Positions 35,865 through 47,184 of a stretch of 64,000 bases of DNA are shown here, piece after piece. The translations under genes were made by a program, and so were the position numbers. The stretch lies in NCBI GenBank assembly GCA_022818135.1, contig JAFMSR010000002.1, positions 53,493,594-53,557,593 of the forward strand. The letters are read 5' to 3'. Source of the stretch: Saxidomus purpurata (lineage: Eukaryota > Mollusca > Bivalvia > Venerida > Veneridae). How positions within the stretch are numbered: the first letter of the stretch is position 1; the number at the start of each line of letters is the position of its first letter. Below the pieces are notes generated by a model, which ran no database searches, had not been told where the DNA came from, and worked only from the letters and a program-made list of their open reading frames with translations.

Positions 35865-37313
35865 AACGTGACGAGTTGTCGTAATAGCTTTCAAGATAAA
35901 CATTGTGATGGCAAACATTTTGAAAGAGTTAAATTGCATTAAGTCATTAAAGCTACATGAACACTAAGAATTTGTTGGGATAAAAAAAATAGTTTACTGA
36001 TGGAATAATGGTTGTGTTCGAATTACTCAAAAACAATGTCCTATTTCTTTCAGAATAATGTCGTTTGTTTTCGAATTACTCTAAACAATGTCCTACTTCT
36101 TTCAGAATAATGTCGTTTGTTTACTAAAACTTGTTATGAGAAAGCGTTTTTATTTTTTTGAATATCAGTGGAAAGAACTTCGTTATCCTTATAAAATGTA
36201 CATTAATTAACTTTGAAAAACTAAGGCTAGGAAAGTCTTTTCTACAAATAACGGCCATTTTCACCGCTAAGACATTTCTTAGTAATTAACAAGCTACGAG
36301 TAATGGCAACAGCCAAGGTGGCCATGTGTCTTTAAGGACGAATATTATCAATAATTTTAACTATGATCAAAGTGACATGATACTGATCAAAATGTTGTGT
36401 TCTGATCATGGCGAAACAGTGTTCATGTTTTATCTGCTGTTTGGACTGGGAGTACCCATATAACACACATTGCTAAACCTTTTGCAAAATATTTTTATAA
36501 GTCATGAAACTTTCGAGGGAAACAATTCATGAATTTTGTTTTTGTTTCAATATTCAGCCACTTTTAAAGTTTACATATTACTCTAACAGATCTTCAGAAG
36601 TACTAGAGCTGACGCGACGTCATAAGTTGGAGCTTAAAAGCGTAACGTTAAAAAACGCTGTTTATTCATTTGACGCTAGGAAATAACGTGAGAGTATGCT
36701 CGTTCTCGATATCATATAATCTTTCTATTACTGGTTTTAGTAATGACAACACAACTTTAATTATTTAGTCTTTCTTGATTAATTACTAAATTATCAATTA
36801 TATTCACGCTTGAATGTTTTCCGAGCTAATAATTTCAACATTTTCATAATACAACTACATTGTATTACAATCTAATTGTAATTTTATCTGTTTTCGCCTT
36901 TTGAATGTCCCTTTTTTTCTTTTTGTTTGATATTATTAGATCTTTCTGACATGGTGGCTGCAATGAAAGATTTACAAAAATAACGTTGAACTATCGTCCA
37001 GTATTAACGTTTTTGGAGGAAAACAAACAGCCTGTTTATGTACATTGTCACATGATATATAGCAGTATGATATATAATCATACGTTTATGTATACGTCCT
37101 CAAAACTATATATTGACTGAAACATAAGTCTAAATTATTATTATAGTATACCTCGTAAAAAGTAGTGAAAATATACGAAAATATCACAGAAATGATGTCT
37201 TGAAATCCGCGCATGTTCCAGGTCTACACGTACTTCTACGGACCCGGCACGGAATCGCTACCGGCCAATTGGGATTAAAGTATTTATGATAGGTCTACGA
37301 TATTCATTAATAT
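35865..37313. other. Non-coding stretch before the retrotransposon
   Basis: AT-rich. A roughly 25-bp word gacgcgacgtcataagttgg near 36612 recurs inverted near 49690 on the far side of the retrotransposon. No gene seen. Confidence 0.5.
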
Positions 37314-37993
37314 TGTAATAACCCGGAACTTACCATTTAGTAATAACTTCAAATCTTGTCAGTTTATTTTCTTCATCCTAACTGTAAAGTTAATACCACT
37401 TTTCATAAGACTGTATTTCCATGGAAATTTATTTTAGATGCAAGTAACAAGTCATAAAATTGTACAAATATGTGTTGATTAAGTTAATAATACCAACCAA
37501 CAACATACCATACAGATTCATGCTCGTTTTAATCTATCTTGAACTTGTTTACATTCCGATTGTCATCAGTTTTCACTACTTCATGTATAATCCGGAATTA
37601 TGTCATTTTTGAAGCTTCAAAGTTTATGTTTTCAATGTAAATCTATCCAGTACTGGTAATTATCACAATCTAAAGGTATGTCATCCATTTATTCTTGTTA
37701 GAACTCTGTATATTTTCTAGATTTTTCACAGCACATTGTTTTTCCTGTTAAGAGGTTCCATCTTTACACTGCATTATGGGACTGTTTACTTCCGTTACCT
37801 AGGGAAACTTAATATCGTTGTCAGCATCCTTATCTAAGATTATGTATAAGTCATCATCTAGTTGCAGATTTAACCCATTGGTACATATTTTTCATTGAAT
37901 ATCATTAGTTTATTTAATTAAATTGTAGCCATTTTGAAGAATTCAGCAAGTTTCTCCTTGTAAAACTAACTTTGTAACCAATTTTTGGTACTT

Positions 37994-38026
37994 GGTCACT
38001 GTAACCAATTTTGGGTCACTGTGACC
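37994..38026 (+). promoter_or_regulatory. GGTCAnnnTGACC palindromes in the 5' LTR
   Basis: 37994-38006 reads ggtcactgtaacc (one mismatch) and 38014-38026 reads ggtcactgtgacc, a perfect inverted repeat with a 3-bp spacer. This is the core arrangement of a steroid-type nuclear receptor element, about 90 bp upstream of the TATA box. Binding is inference. Confidence 0.5.
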
Positions 38027-38112
38027 AAATTGGTCAATAACCTTTTGATTTTGGTACATTTACCATATTAACCTCTTTTGACCACTTTTTCTTGGTCATT
38101 TATCTCTGCTAG

Positions 38113-38120
38113 TATAAAAG
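38113..38120 (+). promoter_or_regulatory. LTR TATA box
   Basis: tataaaag about 110 bp before the LTR's short ATG exon. The copy in the 3' LTR is at 47983-47990. Confidence 0.75.
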
Positions 38121-38225
38121 GGCTTGGTTTGTGACCAATTGAATGCATTCCTTTCTGAGAACTTAACCTGAGAGCTCATTTTATTTGATACAGTCTTACA
38201 GAGATTTTCTCAATCTTTCAACAGC

Positions 38226-38241
38226 ATGAACTTCAATAGTG
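38226..38241 (+). promoter_or_regulatory. Short ATG exon and splice donor in the 5' LTR
   Basis: ATG at 38226 opens five codons ending AGT at 38240, directly followed by gtaagc. Unspliced RNA would read only a nine-codon upstream frame here. The donor phase (0) equals the phase of the acceptor at 45134. Confidence 0.55.
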
Positions 38242-38879
38242 TAAGCACATTTTAATTAAACGGAAGTATTTTGGAATTGATTTAGAAGCTTTATAGTACT
38301 TTTAATCTAGAGTAACATTTTTACTGAATTTTATACCTGTCTATTTGAAAACAGTGAATATTTACCAAGGACTCATGTACTTTTATCTACTGAAGTTATG
38401 GAAAGCCTCAGTGGCCTTACTGCAGTACATATGTAATCGAGATTTTACAAGCTATTAAATGCTGAACCGCGTCTTATTTCTTTAGTTTGAGCTATAGTAC
38501 AGTGATTGATAGTCTTAAACAAGTATTTATAGTTAAGTATGGAAAGCCAATGTTGTCCCTATGTTCATATCAATTTTGAGGTGAATTCTAATATTGCTTG
38601 ATATCTTGTGATCAACTAGAGTTTTTCTTAAGTACTAGTAAAGTGGTCAATGTAAACTTGTTATTATTTTCCGGTACATTTCAATGGTTCATAGTTGCAT
38701 GTTGAGATTTATACATGAATTAAACTTCATCAACCGTTGCTGCAGTGTTGCTAGTCTTTGACTTGATATACCAGAAGGAGATTAAACTTCTCAATCGACC
38801 AAGTCCTCCCTAAAGGTTTAGCAATAAATTATTAAAGGCCATACCCAGACACAACGACAACCCCAGTGCGTAACAATTT

Positions 38880-38898
38880 TTGGTGTCAGAAGTGGGAT
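38880..38898 (+). other. Primer binding site, tRNA-Leu type
   Basis: tggtgtcagaagtgggat a few bases inside the 5' LTR matches the complement of the 3' end of a eukaryotic leucine tRNA (CCA plus TGACA-type acceptor), with at most one mismatch. Confidence 0.75.
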
Positions 38899-38918
38899 CC
38901 ATTGAGACAACTCAAGAC

Positions 38919-40528
38919 ATGGATCCAGTGATACGAGCCCAAGCCAATATGCAAAATACCAGTTAGTGTGCACCTCAAGCTGTAGACAGTCAAGGTCAAA
39001 TATTTTTTAGACAGGCAGAACAGACCCAGTGCTCTGATAGAGGACAGGTATTTAACATTGATGAAGAGGACCAACAATCTATAGCATCATATCATACCAT
39101 AGATGATACAGACCAAGTAGAGGCAGCTGTGAACACTTCCTATACCCAGAGCAATGAAAATAGCAATTATAGAGATCCAGTTGGCTGCATGATAAGAGAT
39201 GTACAAGGAGTATTGAAAGATGTTGTCACAGAGTTAAAGAACCTGTCTCAGCGACAAACTCAACATCTGAGCAAGCCTACATGTGTGATGCAAGGACCAC
39301 AACAAATGACATAGGATACGCACACAATTATGCACATACTCAAGGTGTAATCACTGACATTGTAGATTCCAGATTCCAGCAGAACCAGAATTTTAATCAT
39401 GGTTATTCTGCACCCTTAACTGATAGAGGAGATTATCATAGACCAATAAATGTAAATAGAGATTGTCAAGGTAGACGACAAGAGAACATACCAAGGTTCC
39501 GAAATGAAACGTTAGAAAACATGCGCAATGACCAGTTGCAACAAAGGAACAGACAAGGTGGTCCATGGCACAACAGAAACTACCAGCATAGAGGGCCAGA
39601 GATGAAAATACCACCTTTCACTGGAAAAGAAATTGGGCTGTTTGGTCAGCTAAATTTGAGACAATGGCTCAGCGGTTTGGATGGACTGAAGATGACAAAC
39701 TTGACAATTTACTGCCAAGAATAGAAGGACAAGCCAGTGAGTTTGTATTTTCACAGTTGCCAGCCCAAGTGTTGCATAGCTATAATGAACTGGCAGCTGA
39801 ATTGACAAGACAGTACAGGGTGATAGAAACTAGCCGTTCTTTTGCTGCCAAATTCAGCCAGAGAAATCAAAGGACAGGTGAAACTGTGGAGAATTACGCT
39901 GCAGACCTGAAACGTCTGTACGGAAAGGCACATGGGTACCGTGATAGGCAGGTCAGAGATGAAGATCTAGTTAGAAGATTCCTTGACGGACTCCTAGATC
40001 AAGAGATTAAGTTCGAGGTGGAATACCACAAAGAACCAAGAGATGTGGACGAGGCTGTATATCACGTAGTCAACCTAATACAGACAAGAAATGGTTGCAG
40101 ATATGACAGGCGCAATAAAAATATGACAAGACAGGTATATGATACACCAGTACAAGATGACACTTTACCTTCAGTTGAGCATGCGGAATACATATATACA
40201 CCTAACAGTATTAATCGGGTACCAGAAAAAATCCATACACAGACAAATCATAGTAAATGACCAATACCTAGCACTACAGGGGAAGGTAAAAATGCACAGG
40301 AAGACATTCTAAAGCGTCTTTAAAAAAAAGAAAAAAAGAAGCTTCTTTTGCACGGAAGAAAGCAGAAAAAAGAATAAAGAGGTGGAATGCTATAACCCTT
40401 CCATGAGAAGGGCCTTATGCGAGAGAATGCCCAAAAAGTTAATAGGAATTGGAAGAATGTAGACATTAGAATATGGAAGATGTAAAAGGCAGACGTCCTT
40501 TAACAAGAGGACCGGCGCGCCCAAGGGT
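38919..40528 (+). pseudogene. Degraded gag
   Basis: First ATG at 38919, in-frame TAG at 38964, a frame change near 39281-39314, another near 39631, and TGA at 40258. The best preserved part, 39664-40260, is capsid-like, for example YAADLKRLYGKAHG and LVRRFLDGLLDQEIKFEVEY, typical of Ty3/gypsy gag. At about 40384-40440 lie the remains of a CCHC knuckle (ECYN and HEKG recognisable, cysteines lost). Breaks are described only. Confidence 0.85.
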
Positions 40529-41023
40529 ATGAGTTTGTATTTAGGAGAGGGCAAAACAAAGACAAGTCCAGCAGGTGCTACGTCATCAGGGGCAGCCAGC
40601 AATGGTCAAGTTCAATTAGGTATCGGGGAAGGTGTTTATGTACAGGGCACAGTCGAAGGTGAGTCTGTGACATTCACCACAGATACGGGGGCTTCAAGGA
40701 CCATTTTATCTTACAGAGTATACCAGCGGTTACCAGACAGTAAGAGGCCATCTCTGGGAGGTTTGGCAGGGTTACGCGGAGCTGGTGGTAGTAGGATAAA
40801 GGAATGGGGTAAGGGGGTGTTTAACCTTACTATGGGGCCTGTACAGACAACTATCGAAATGGTTGTAGCCGATATTGAAGATGACGCACTGCTAGGTTGC
40901 GATGTTTTAGTGGGAAGTGAGAAGGGACCGGCGGACATACTCCTCAGTAAGAATAAGATAGTATTTGGGGGAAGGAGATTCCTTTCTTTGTCAAAAGTAA
41001 GCAGAAGGGGTAAAGAAAAGTGA
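40529..41023 (+). CDS. Retropepsin-type aspartic protease of the retrotransposon
   Basis: Open frame of 164 codons. FTTDTGASRTIL carries the catalytic D-T-G (Asp codon at 40682). DDALLGCDVLVG corresponds to the flap-side hydrophobic-G-x-D segment. Cuts the Gag-Pol precursor in related elements. The first codon shown may not be a true start, because pol is normally reached from gag. Confidence 0.85.
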   Translation: MSLYLGEGKTKTSPAGATSSGAASNGQVQLGIGEGVYVQGTVEGESVTFTTDTGASRTILSYRVYQRLPDSKRPSLGGLAGLRGAGGSRIKEWGKGVFNLTMGPVQTTIEMVVADIEDDALLGCDVLVGSEKGPADILLSKNKIVFGGRRFLSLSKVSRRGKEK

Positions 41024-42552
41024 TCTAGCGATGATGTCATTGTACCAGCTAGGGCAGAGGCTCTAGTAGATGTTTTATTGAAAGAATTGAAGATGACGAT
41101 GCAGATCAAGAAGCAGATTACCTTGTAGAAGCAACTGGTGCTTTTAAGGAAAAGTATCAGCTAGCTGTGGCAGCTACTTTGGTCAATATCAACAGAACCA
41201 CTACACAAAAAGTAAGGGTTCTGAACCCACATGCCACAGAGAAGCAGTTGAGACAAAGTGCCATAGTAGGCGTTGCCGAAAGAATCGAAACCATCACAAG
41301 GGTAATAACAGAGAAGGAACATAATGAGGAAGAAGGAAATGAATGCTGGGTGCGAAGAATCCAAACAGAGACAGAGAACAGTGTTAAACAGGAGTTACCT
41401 TTTGAAATGGCAAAAGACAATGCAGTACCTGACCTTTAAGAGACCTGTACCAGAGGTCAACAGAAAACAGTCAGAGAATGAAAAGAAGGTCATAGCAGGG
41501 CTCCTTTTTAAAGTACGGTGAAGTCTTTTCAAAAATGAATGGGATTTACGGCTTACAAGCCTTGCGGAACACCCAATAAAACAGGAGATGCCACTCCAAT
41601 AAAGCAAAGACCTAGACGTGTACCGTTGGCACATGAGAAGATGAGAAGAAGCAATAGAGATCTATTGAAAAAGGGGTCTCAGAAAAGCCTTCTCCTTGGG
41701 CTTCACCAGAGTTTTAGTCAGAAAGAAATCAGGTGAGATCCGACCATGTGTCGATTACCGGCGGGTCATGCCTTGTCAGACCTGGTGGTTTCTCTGCCAA
41801 GAGTTCAGGACTGTTTAGATGCCGTCGCTGGTTCCAAATCTATAGCAGCTTTGACCACAAGCGGTCTCCAATACCTCTTCCTAAGAGTGCATTCTGCAGC
41901 AAGTATGGACATTTCGAGATGACAAGGATGCCATTCGGTTTAAATAATGCCGCAGGAACCTTCCAAAGAACTATGGAACTAGCCCTTCAAGGCTTACAGT
42001 GGGAAACATGTCTCGTCTATATAGACGACATTATCGTATTTGGTCGTAACTTGGAAGAACACGTGGTCCGTGTTGCACAAGTACTTGACAGGATGAAAGA
42101 GGCTGGTCTTAAGTTAAAACCCCTGAAATGCTCTTTGTTGCAGACCAAAGTAGTCTTTCTTGGTCATTGTTTCCGGTGAGGGGATCCGCCCAGATCCTAA
42201 TAACGTGTCGAAAATTGTTAATTGGCCGCGACCGCAAAACGCACGACAAGTTAAACAATTTGTTGCAACCGGCTCCTATTACAGAAGGTTTATCAGAAAT
42301 TTCGCAAAAATTGCAAAGCCTTTAACAGAATTAACAAAGATAGGAAAAGAGTTTGTCTGGAATACCAAGTGCGAGGAAGCATTTCAGACATTGAAAAACT
42401 GCCTTATAAGTCCAGAAGTAATGGGGTATCCTCTCAACAATGCAGGTGAATTTCAGTTAGATGTAGACGCGTCCGGTATTGGAATAGGCGGAGTCTTGAG
42501 CCAGATGCAGGGTGAGCGCGAGCGTGTTATCGCATATGCAAGTAGGGTCTGA
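41024..42552 (+). pseudogene. Reverse transcriptase region, frameshifted
   Basis: Matches the protease-RT linker (41167-41439, LVNINRTTTQKVRVLNPHAT) and RT in at least three frames. The RT core at 41733-42179 has FEMTRMPFGLNNAAGTFQ and an intact YIDD at 42018-42029. Upstream, the motif that should carry the first catalytic Asp is disturbed (TTSGLQ, with ACC where the Asp codon is expected). At 42160-42552 lie the connection and the start of RNase H (LDVDASGIGIGGVLS), ended by a TGA at 42550 through a frame change. Confidence 0.85.
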
Positions 42553-42575
42553 ACAAAGCTGAGCTGAATTACTGT

Positions 42576-44438
42576 GTGACTGAGAAGGAACTGCTTGCAG
42601 TTGTTTTTTTCACTCAATATTTCAGACAATATTTATTAGGCAGAAGGTTCAAGATCCATACCGACCACCAGGCTCTGGTCTGGCTGTTTAAGTTAAAAGA
42701 GCCAAGCGGTAAAATTGCGCGCTGGATCGAAATTTTGGCAGACTATGATTTTGCGATAGAGTACCGCCCTGGTAAAAAGCAAGGTCATTGTGATGCATTG
42801 TCCAGATGTGCCACCCCACATGATTGCACATGCGCAGCAGTTGATATGACTGAGCCACTGAAATGCGGACCGTGTCGCAAATGTCAGAGAAGAGCCGACC
42901 TCATGGTACTTGACCTTCAAGTGACTGCCACCGATACCAGTTCTAATGCTAAATCTGAGTTAAAGGACACCTCTAGTGCAGTGAAGGCAGTTATAGCCAA
43001 TGGATCCGAGCAACCTAGCACATCACAAGGTACAACAGTAGAAGGAAGCAAACAGAAGTGTGCCGAATGTTGGTTAGGAGGATACACAACCGAGATGTTG
43101 AGTCGTATGCAGCAAGAGGATATTGACATTTCTTTCCTCTTACAGGCAGCTAAAGACCAAAGAAGGCCATCTGTTACAGATATGCTAGGCAAGAGTGCAA
43201 CAGCAAGACACTACTGGGTCATTTGGGGCTCCTTGTTTGTTTATGATGGAATTCTGTGCAAAAAGTTCAAGAAAGAAAACAATACTGGCGAATTTACACA
43301 GATAATAGTACCAAGAAGTCTCCGACAGGAAGTCATGAAGCAATCGCATAGTGCAGTAACGTCAGGTCACTTTGGTGTCAAAAGAACTAAGGCACGGCTT
43401 CTTCAGGGCTTCTACTGGTATAACATGGCGGAAGATGTGAAGCTGTATGTACAGCAATGCGATGTCTGTGAAAGTGATAAGCGACTACCAAAAGCACCTA
43501 AAGCGCCTTTGAGGCCTATTGTAACTGGACCTCCATGGGATGTGCTTGCAATGGATTTCACTGGACCTTTTCCAGTAACACCAAGGGGTAACCGATATAT
43601 CATGGTTCTTACAGACCTCTTTTCTAAGTACACAGAAGTTATCGCAGTACCTAATCAGACCGCAGAAGAATGTGCAACCAGGATTCTAAATGATTTTATT
43701 TCTAGGTGGGGAACCCCTATTTCAATACATACTGACCAAGGGGCATCTTTCGAAAGCAGACTCTTTAAAGACTTATGTGCCATGTTGGAGGTAAAGAAAA
43801 CCAGAACAAGTGCCAGACATCCTCAGTGCAATGGCCAAGCTGAGGCTATGAATAAGACTTTGATTAAAATGGTAAGAGCATATCTAGTTGGAGAACAGGA
43901 TGAGTGGGACAAGAACCTAGGCTGTTTAGCAGGGGCCTACAGATCCACACCCAATGAGTCCACAAGACTGACCCCAAACCTACTAGCACTTGGGCGAGAG
44001 GTGCGTCTACCAGCTGACCTCATATTTGGACATAAGGACCCTGTTATCAAAGAACTGCCGCAGTATGATGATTATGTGCAAGCCCTAAAGGATAGTCTGC
44101 ATAGAGCACACGAAGTAACACGCAGATATCTGAAAGACAACGCTAAAAGAAGTAAACTGCTATATGATGTAAAGCAAAGTTTTCATCAGTACCAAGTGGG
44201 AGATGCCGTCTGGTGTTTAAATGAGACCAGGAAAGTTGGTACCATGCCGAAGTTGCAGAAAGCTTTTGAAGGTCCTTTCATAGTCAAAAAGAAGCAGTCG
44301 GATTTATCTTTCATTGTTCAGATGGACAAGCAAGGCCGTGAAAGATTATTTCATCACAATAAGCTAAAGCCCTATTGGGGAGAAAGTTTACCAAAATGGG
44401 TCATTTCATTGGCCAAAAAGCTAAAGAAACATAAATAA
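42576..44438 (+). CDS. RNase H (C-terminal part) and integrase of the retrotransposon
   Basis: 620 codons, open. The first about 80 residues finish RNase H (TEKELLAVV, IHTDHQALVWL, DALSR). Then comes a long spacer, an H-H-C-C zinc site (HSAVTSGHFGVKR ... CDVCES), and the catalytic core with Asp 327 (AMDFTG), Asp 387 (HTDQG) and Glu 423 (NGQAEAMNK). This is the DD35E arrangement. A GPF/HHNKLKPY element lies at the C-terminal end. Integrates element DNA in related families. Confidence 0.93.
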   Translation: MTEKELLAVVFFTQYFRQYLLGRRFKIHTDHQALVWLFKLKEPSGKIARWIEILADYDFAIEYRPGKKQGHCDALSRCATPHDCTCAAVDMTEPLKCGPCRKCQRRADLMVLDLQVTATDTSSNAKSELKDTSSAVKAVIANGSEQPSTSQGTTVEGSKQKCAECWLGGYTTEMLSRMQQEDIDISFLLQAAKDQRRPSVTDMLGKSATARHYWVIWGSLFVYDGILCKKFKKENNTGEFTQIIVPRSLRQEVMKQSHSAVTSGHFGVKRTKARLLQGFYWYNMAEDVKLYVQQCDVCESDKRLPKAPKAPLRPIVTGPPWDVLAMDFTGPFPVTPRGNRYIMVLTDLFSKYTEVIAVPNQTAEECATRILNDFISRWGTPISIHTDQGASFESRLFKDLCAMLEVKKTRTSARHPQCNGQAEAMNKTLIKMVRAYLVGEQDEWDKNLGCLAGAYRSTPNESTRLTPNLLALGREVRLPADLIFGHKDPVIKELPQYDDYVQALKDSLHRAHEVTRRYLKDNAKRSKLLYDVKQSFHQYQVGDAVWCLNETRKVGTMPKLQKAFEGPFIVKKKQSDLSFIVQMDKQGRERLFHHNKLKPYWGESLPKWVISLAKKLKKHK

Positions 44439-45134
44439 TATTGGAGCAGTCGGAATTAGCACAGTTATCTTGTTAGCAGTGTTACGATTTAGTTAATTTT
44501 CAGTGTTTCAATTCTATAAAGTTGACTACCCAATGTAATGTAAATTTCTATTTCAAGTGACTATAGTGTAAAAAGTTTAATTTTCAACAATGGAAAATTG
44601 TGCAATTGAATTTGATTATCAAAAGATGTATTTATTACAGTATTATATTTGTTATGAACAGTAAGCATGTTTTAGCCTATGTGATAAACTCTAGGAAGGC
44701 ACAAGATATATTGGTTTATTCAAAATGAAGAAGTACATGCTTTGGAGTATATACGGTAGCATGTTTTAACCAAAAGTATTGCGCTTTAACAGAAAATTGT
44801 GACAAATGGTACAAAATTTCAAGTTATTTAAAAGAATAAGTGCACGCTTTGGAATATATACGGTTTACATAGTTTAACTAAGCATGAAGTTTGAAAATGT
44901 GTAGAGTAGTGCAATTTCAACAGAAGAATTACGGTATGTTTCGGCCGTCTTACAGATACTTTTGTAGCAGTACATACAGCTGATGAACAATCAGCAGTGG
45001 TGAGGTCAATCAAGTATCTGAATCATTCAAGAGTGCATGTGAATCGAAGAGTTAATCCAACACGTAAACATGATCAACTATGTCATAGTTTTGGCATTTT
45101 TAACTTATGCTGGTATACACTTTAATATTTTCAG
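44439..45134 (+). other. Spacer between pol and extra ORF, ending in a splice acceptor
   Basis: No open frame of note. Ends ctttaatattttcag at 45120-45134, a good pyrimidine tract and AG. A TAA at 45123-45125 closes the ORF3 frame just before the acceptor. Confidence 0.7.
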
Positions 45135-46430
45135 GCTTCCGGCAATAAAGGCAAAGCTGCGTACCGTGGGAAGTCATACCAGTGCAGGAGATGTTTGAAG
45201 GTAGACCGGAAGGGCAGGACGGTTGCCCATATATTGAAGCACCACGTGCCATTTGATCGTGTGCCTTATTCATGTTCACTGTGCTGTTTCCGGTGCCTGG
45301 ACAAAGACACGTTGGTCAACCATATAAACCGATACAAGCGTCATAGGGATGAGGTGATGAAGGCAGGTGGTAAGGTGGACCACTCAAAAGTCCTAAACCG
45401 GTCGAGTAACCCGAGGTACGTTGGGGATGAAGACATGCTCATGATCACCAGAGGAGACCCTGGTAGGAGGTTCGATAGGCAGGAAGACCCACTAGAGGAA
45501 CAAGACAGCATATTTGAGGAGGAAGAGGATGACTTTGATGCCCTTTCTTTGCCAGCTTGGGCCAGAGGTACCGCTCCATGCAGTCCACTCAAGATGCCGT
45601 GCAAGGTCACCACCTCAGGTTCACATAGTGCTACTGCGAGTCATCCCAGGCAAGAGCCAGTATTTGGCCATACACAACAAGTGTTGATGACCCCACCTCT
45701 ACCAGCCAGTTTTAATCAGCCACCATTATGGGCCGTTGCAACAACAGCGACTTTTACCACTGCTAACTCCACCATTCAGTCATCAGCATCCGAGACTGGG
45801 AATCAGTTATCAGGGTTATCGCAGACCTATGGAAATCCATCTTTTCCATCAACTATATGTCTACAGGACTTGTACCCTAATAATAATGCTACTTCAGTAC
45901 TTGGTCAGTTCAGGGCAAACAATACTAGTAAGGGCCAACAGACACCTCTAATGGATGAGCCAGAGAGGGCATCTTCAATATTTGAAGACATCCTGCCTTC
46001 ACCGGTGAGGGCCGCATCAGAGACTGACCCCCTGATGGTAGAGATAGAACAGAGCCGAACATCAGAGAAGAGAGGAAGCGAGACTGAGGAAGCAAGCAGT
46101 AAGAAGGCCAAGGGTGAGAACCAATCGCCACATAGTTGCCCTCCCACAGTGAATCTGACTCCAGTCGTAGAGGCGATAGACAGGGCAACAAAGGAAATTG
46201 CAGGGGCCATCGACAGAGGGAGCAGAGCCGTGAGGTGCCATGATCAGACATTGTTGAAAGTTGTCGCGAGTTTGGGCAGGATTGAGAGGGCGTTAGAGAG
46301 AAGGCACGAGTCAGGGAGGTCACCGAGCAGAGAGACCAGACGTGAACGGGAAAGTCGAGAACCACAGAAGGAAAATAACAAGCCAGTCTTGAAGAGTACT
46401 GTAAATAAGGTTAACTCTAACCGAAAATAA
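45135..46430 (+). CDS. Extra 3' ORF of the retrotransposon, tandem C2H2-type fingers
   Basis: 431 codons, stop at 46428-46430. The open frame begins at a splice acceptor and has no ATG before the fingers. Finger 1: CRRC (45183-45194) with His at 45228, 45240 and 45243. Finger 2: CSLC (45273-45284) with His at 45321 and 45342. Then an acidic stretch (EEQDSIFEEEEDDFDALSLP), a long Ser/Thr/Pro/Gln-rich middle, a possible nuclear signal SKKAKG, a helical segment (VEAIDRATKEIAGAIDRG) and an R/E-rich tail. No signal peptide or membrane helix, so not a typical env. Likely a nucleic-acid-binding accessory protein made from spliced RNA. The frame is intact while gag and RT are not. Confidence 0.8.
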   Translation, partial: ASGNKGKAAYRGKSYQCRRCLKVDRKGRTVAHILKHHVPFDRVPYSCSLCCFRCLDKDTLVNHINRYKRHRDEVMKAGGKVDHSKVLNRSSNPRYVGDEDMLMITRGDPGRRFDRQEDPLEEQDSIFEEEEDDFDALSLPAWARGTAPCSPLKMPCKVTTSGSHSATASHPRQEPVFGHTQQVLMTPPLPASFNQPPLWAVATTATFTTANSTIQSSASETGNQLSGLSQTYGNPSFPSTICLQDLYPNNNATSVLGQFRANNTSKGQQTPLMDEPERASSIFEDILPSPVRAASETDPLMVEIEQSRTSEKRGSETEEASSKKAKGENQSPHSCPPTVNLTPVVEAIDRATKEIAGAIDRGSRAVRCHDQTLLKVVASLGRIERALERRHESGRSPSRETRRERESREPQKENNKPVLKSTVNKVNSNRK

Positions 46431-47184
46431 ACTGCCATGACACTAATTGAACACTTGAGAGAAATATAAATAACAGAATTTCATGTGAAAAACAATATAC
46501 TCCAGTATATATTTAAAAAAAAAGTGACAAAACATTCATAAACATATGAAATTAAGTGAGTTGAGACTGAAATGGTTTGAGTTGTGACTTGATGAACACA
46601 TTATTTTACCGGTTTTCAAAGTTGACTTACTATATCGAATTCAATTTAAGAAAGTATTAAGTGCTTTGGAAAATACGTATATGTGGAGTATTCACTTAGG
46701 ACTTTGTTACAATTGAAGTATTACCTTTAACACTTAAGGCTGAAACTTTACAATTCATTAATTGAAGATGTCATATTTATACATTGGAACTCGCGATGAA
46801 AGTCATTAATTATATAAGACAGTTGGAACTGTTAGAGGATATTTATGGGTTAAGCCCAGATGTTCAGTTGTTGTTATTCACATATAATTATAATATATAC
46901 CTAGTTGGTGTTTAATCACTTAGTGACATTTTTACAAATTACGTGTTGTAATGTTGTTGACACATTTTTCGGTAATAGACCTGAATGTGAAGAGTTCAAA
47001 GGATTTTAAATCTTTATCTAGTCATTTATTGTTGTGCTTTACCTTTAAAAGGAACTGATAGCATTATTTAAAGTTATTCAAAGTTTAAAACTTAATTGTT
47101 TATTATTATTGTTGTAAGCTTTAAGCACATTTATTTTATATATGGTACGGCAATCGGAGTTTTGCCTTTAAAAGAAGGGGGTAA
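46431..47184 (+). other. Retrotransposon 3' untranslated region
   Basis: AT-rich, no open frame; leads into the polypurine tract. Confidence 0.7.
47170..47181 (+). other. Polypurine tract
   Basis: aaaagaaggggg just before the 3' LTR, the expected plus-strand primer. Confidence 0.85.

Larger units (their letters stand above)
37314..38875 (+). repeat. 5' LTR (1562 bp)
   Basis: Begins TGTAATAACC and ends GCGTAACA. Contains tataaaag at 38113-38120, a short ATG exon with splice donor at 38226-38241, and AATAAA at 38823-38828. Partner 47185-48745. Confidence 0.96.

Noticed and set aside
39393..46365. Minus-strand open frames across the retrotransposon
   Set aside because: Shadows of gag, pol and the extra ORF on the other strand.
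45135..46430. Retroviral envelope gene
   Set aside because: The position fits env, but there is no signal peptide, furin-type site or membrane helix; it has zinc-finger cysteines and histidines instead.
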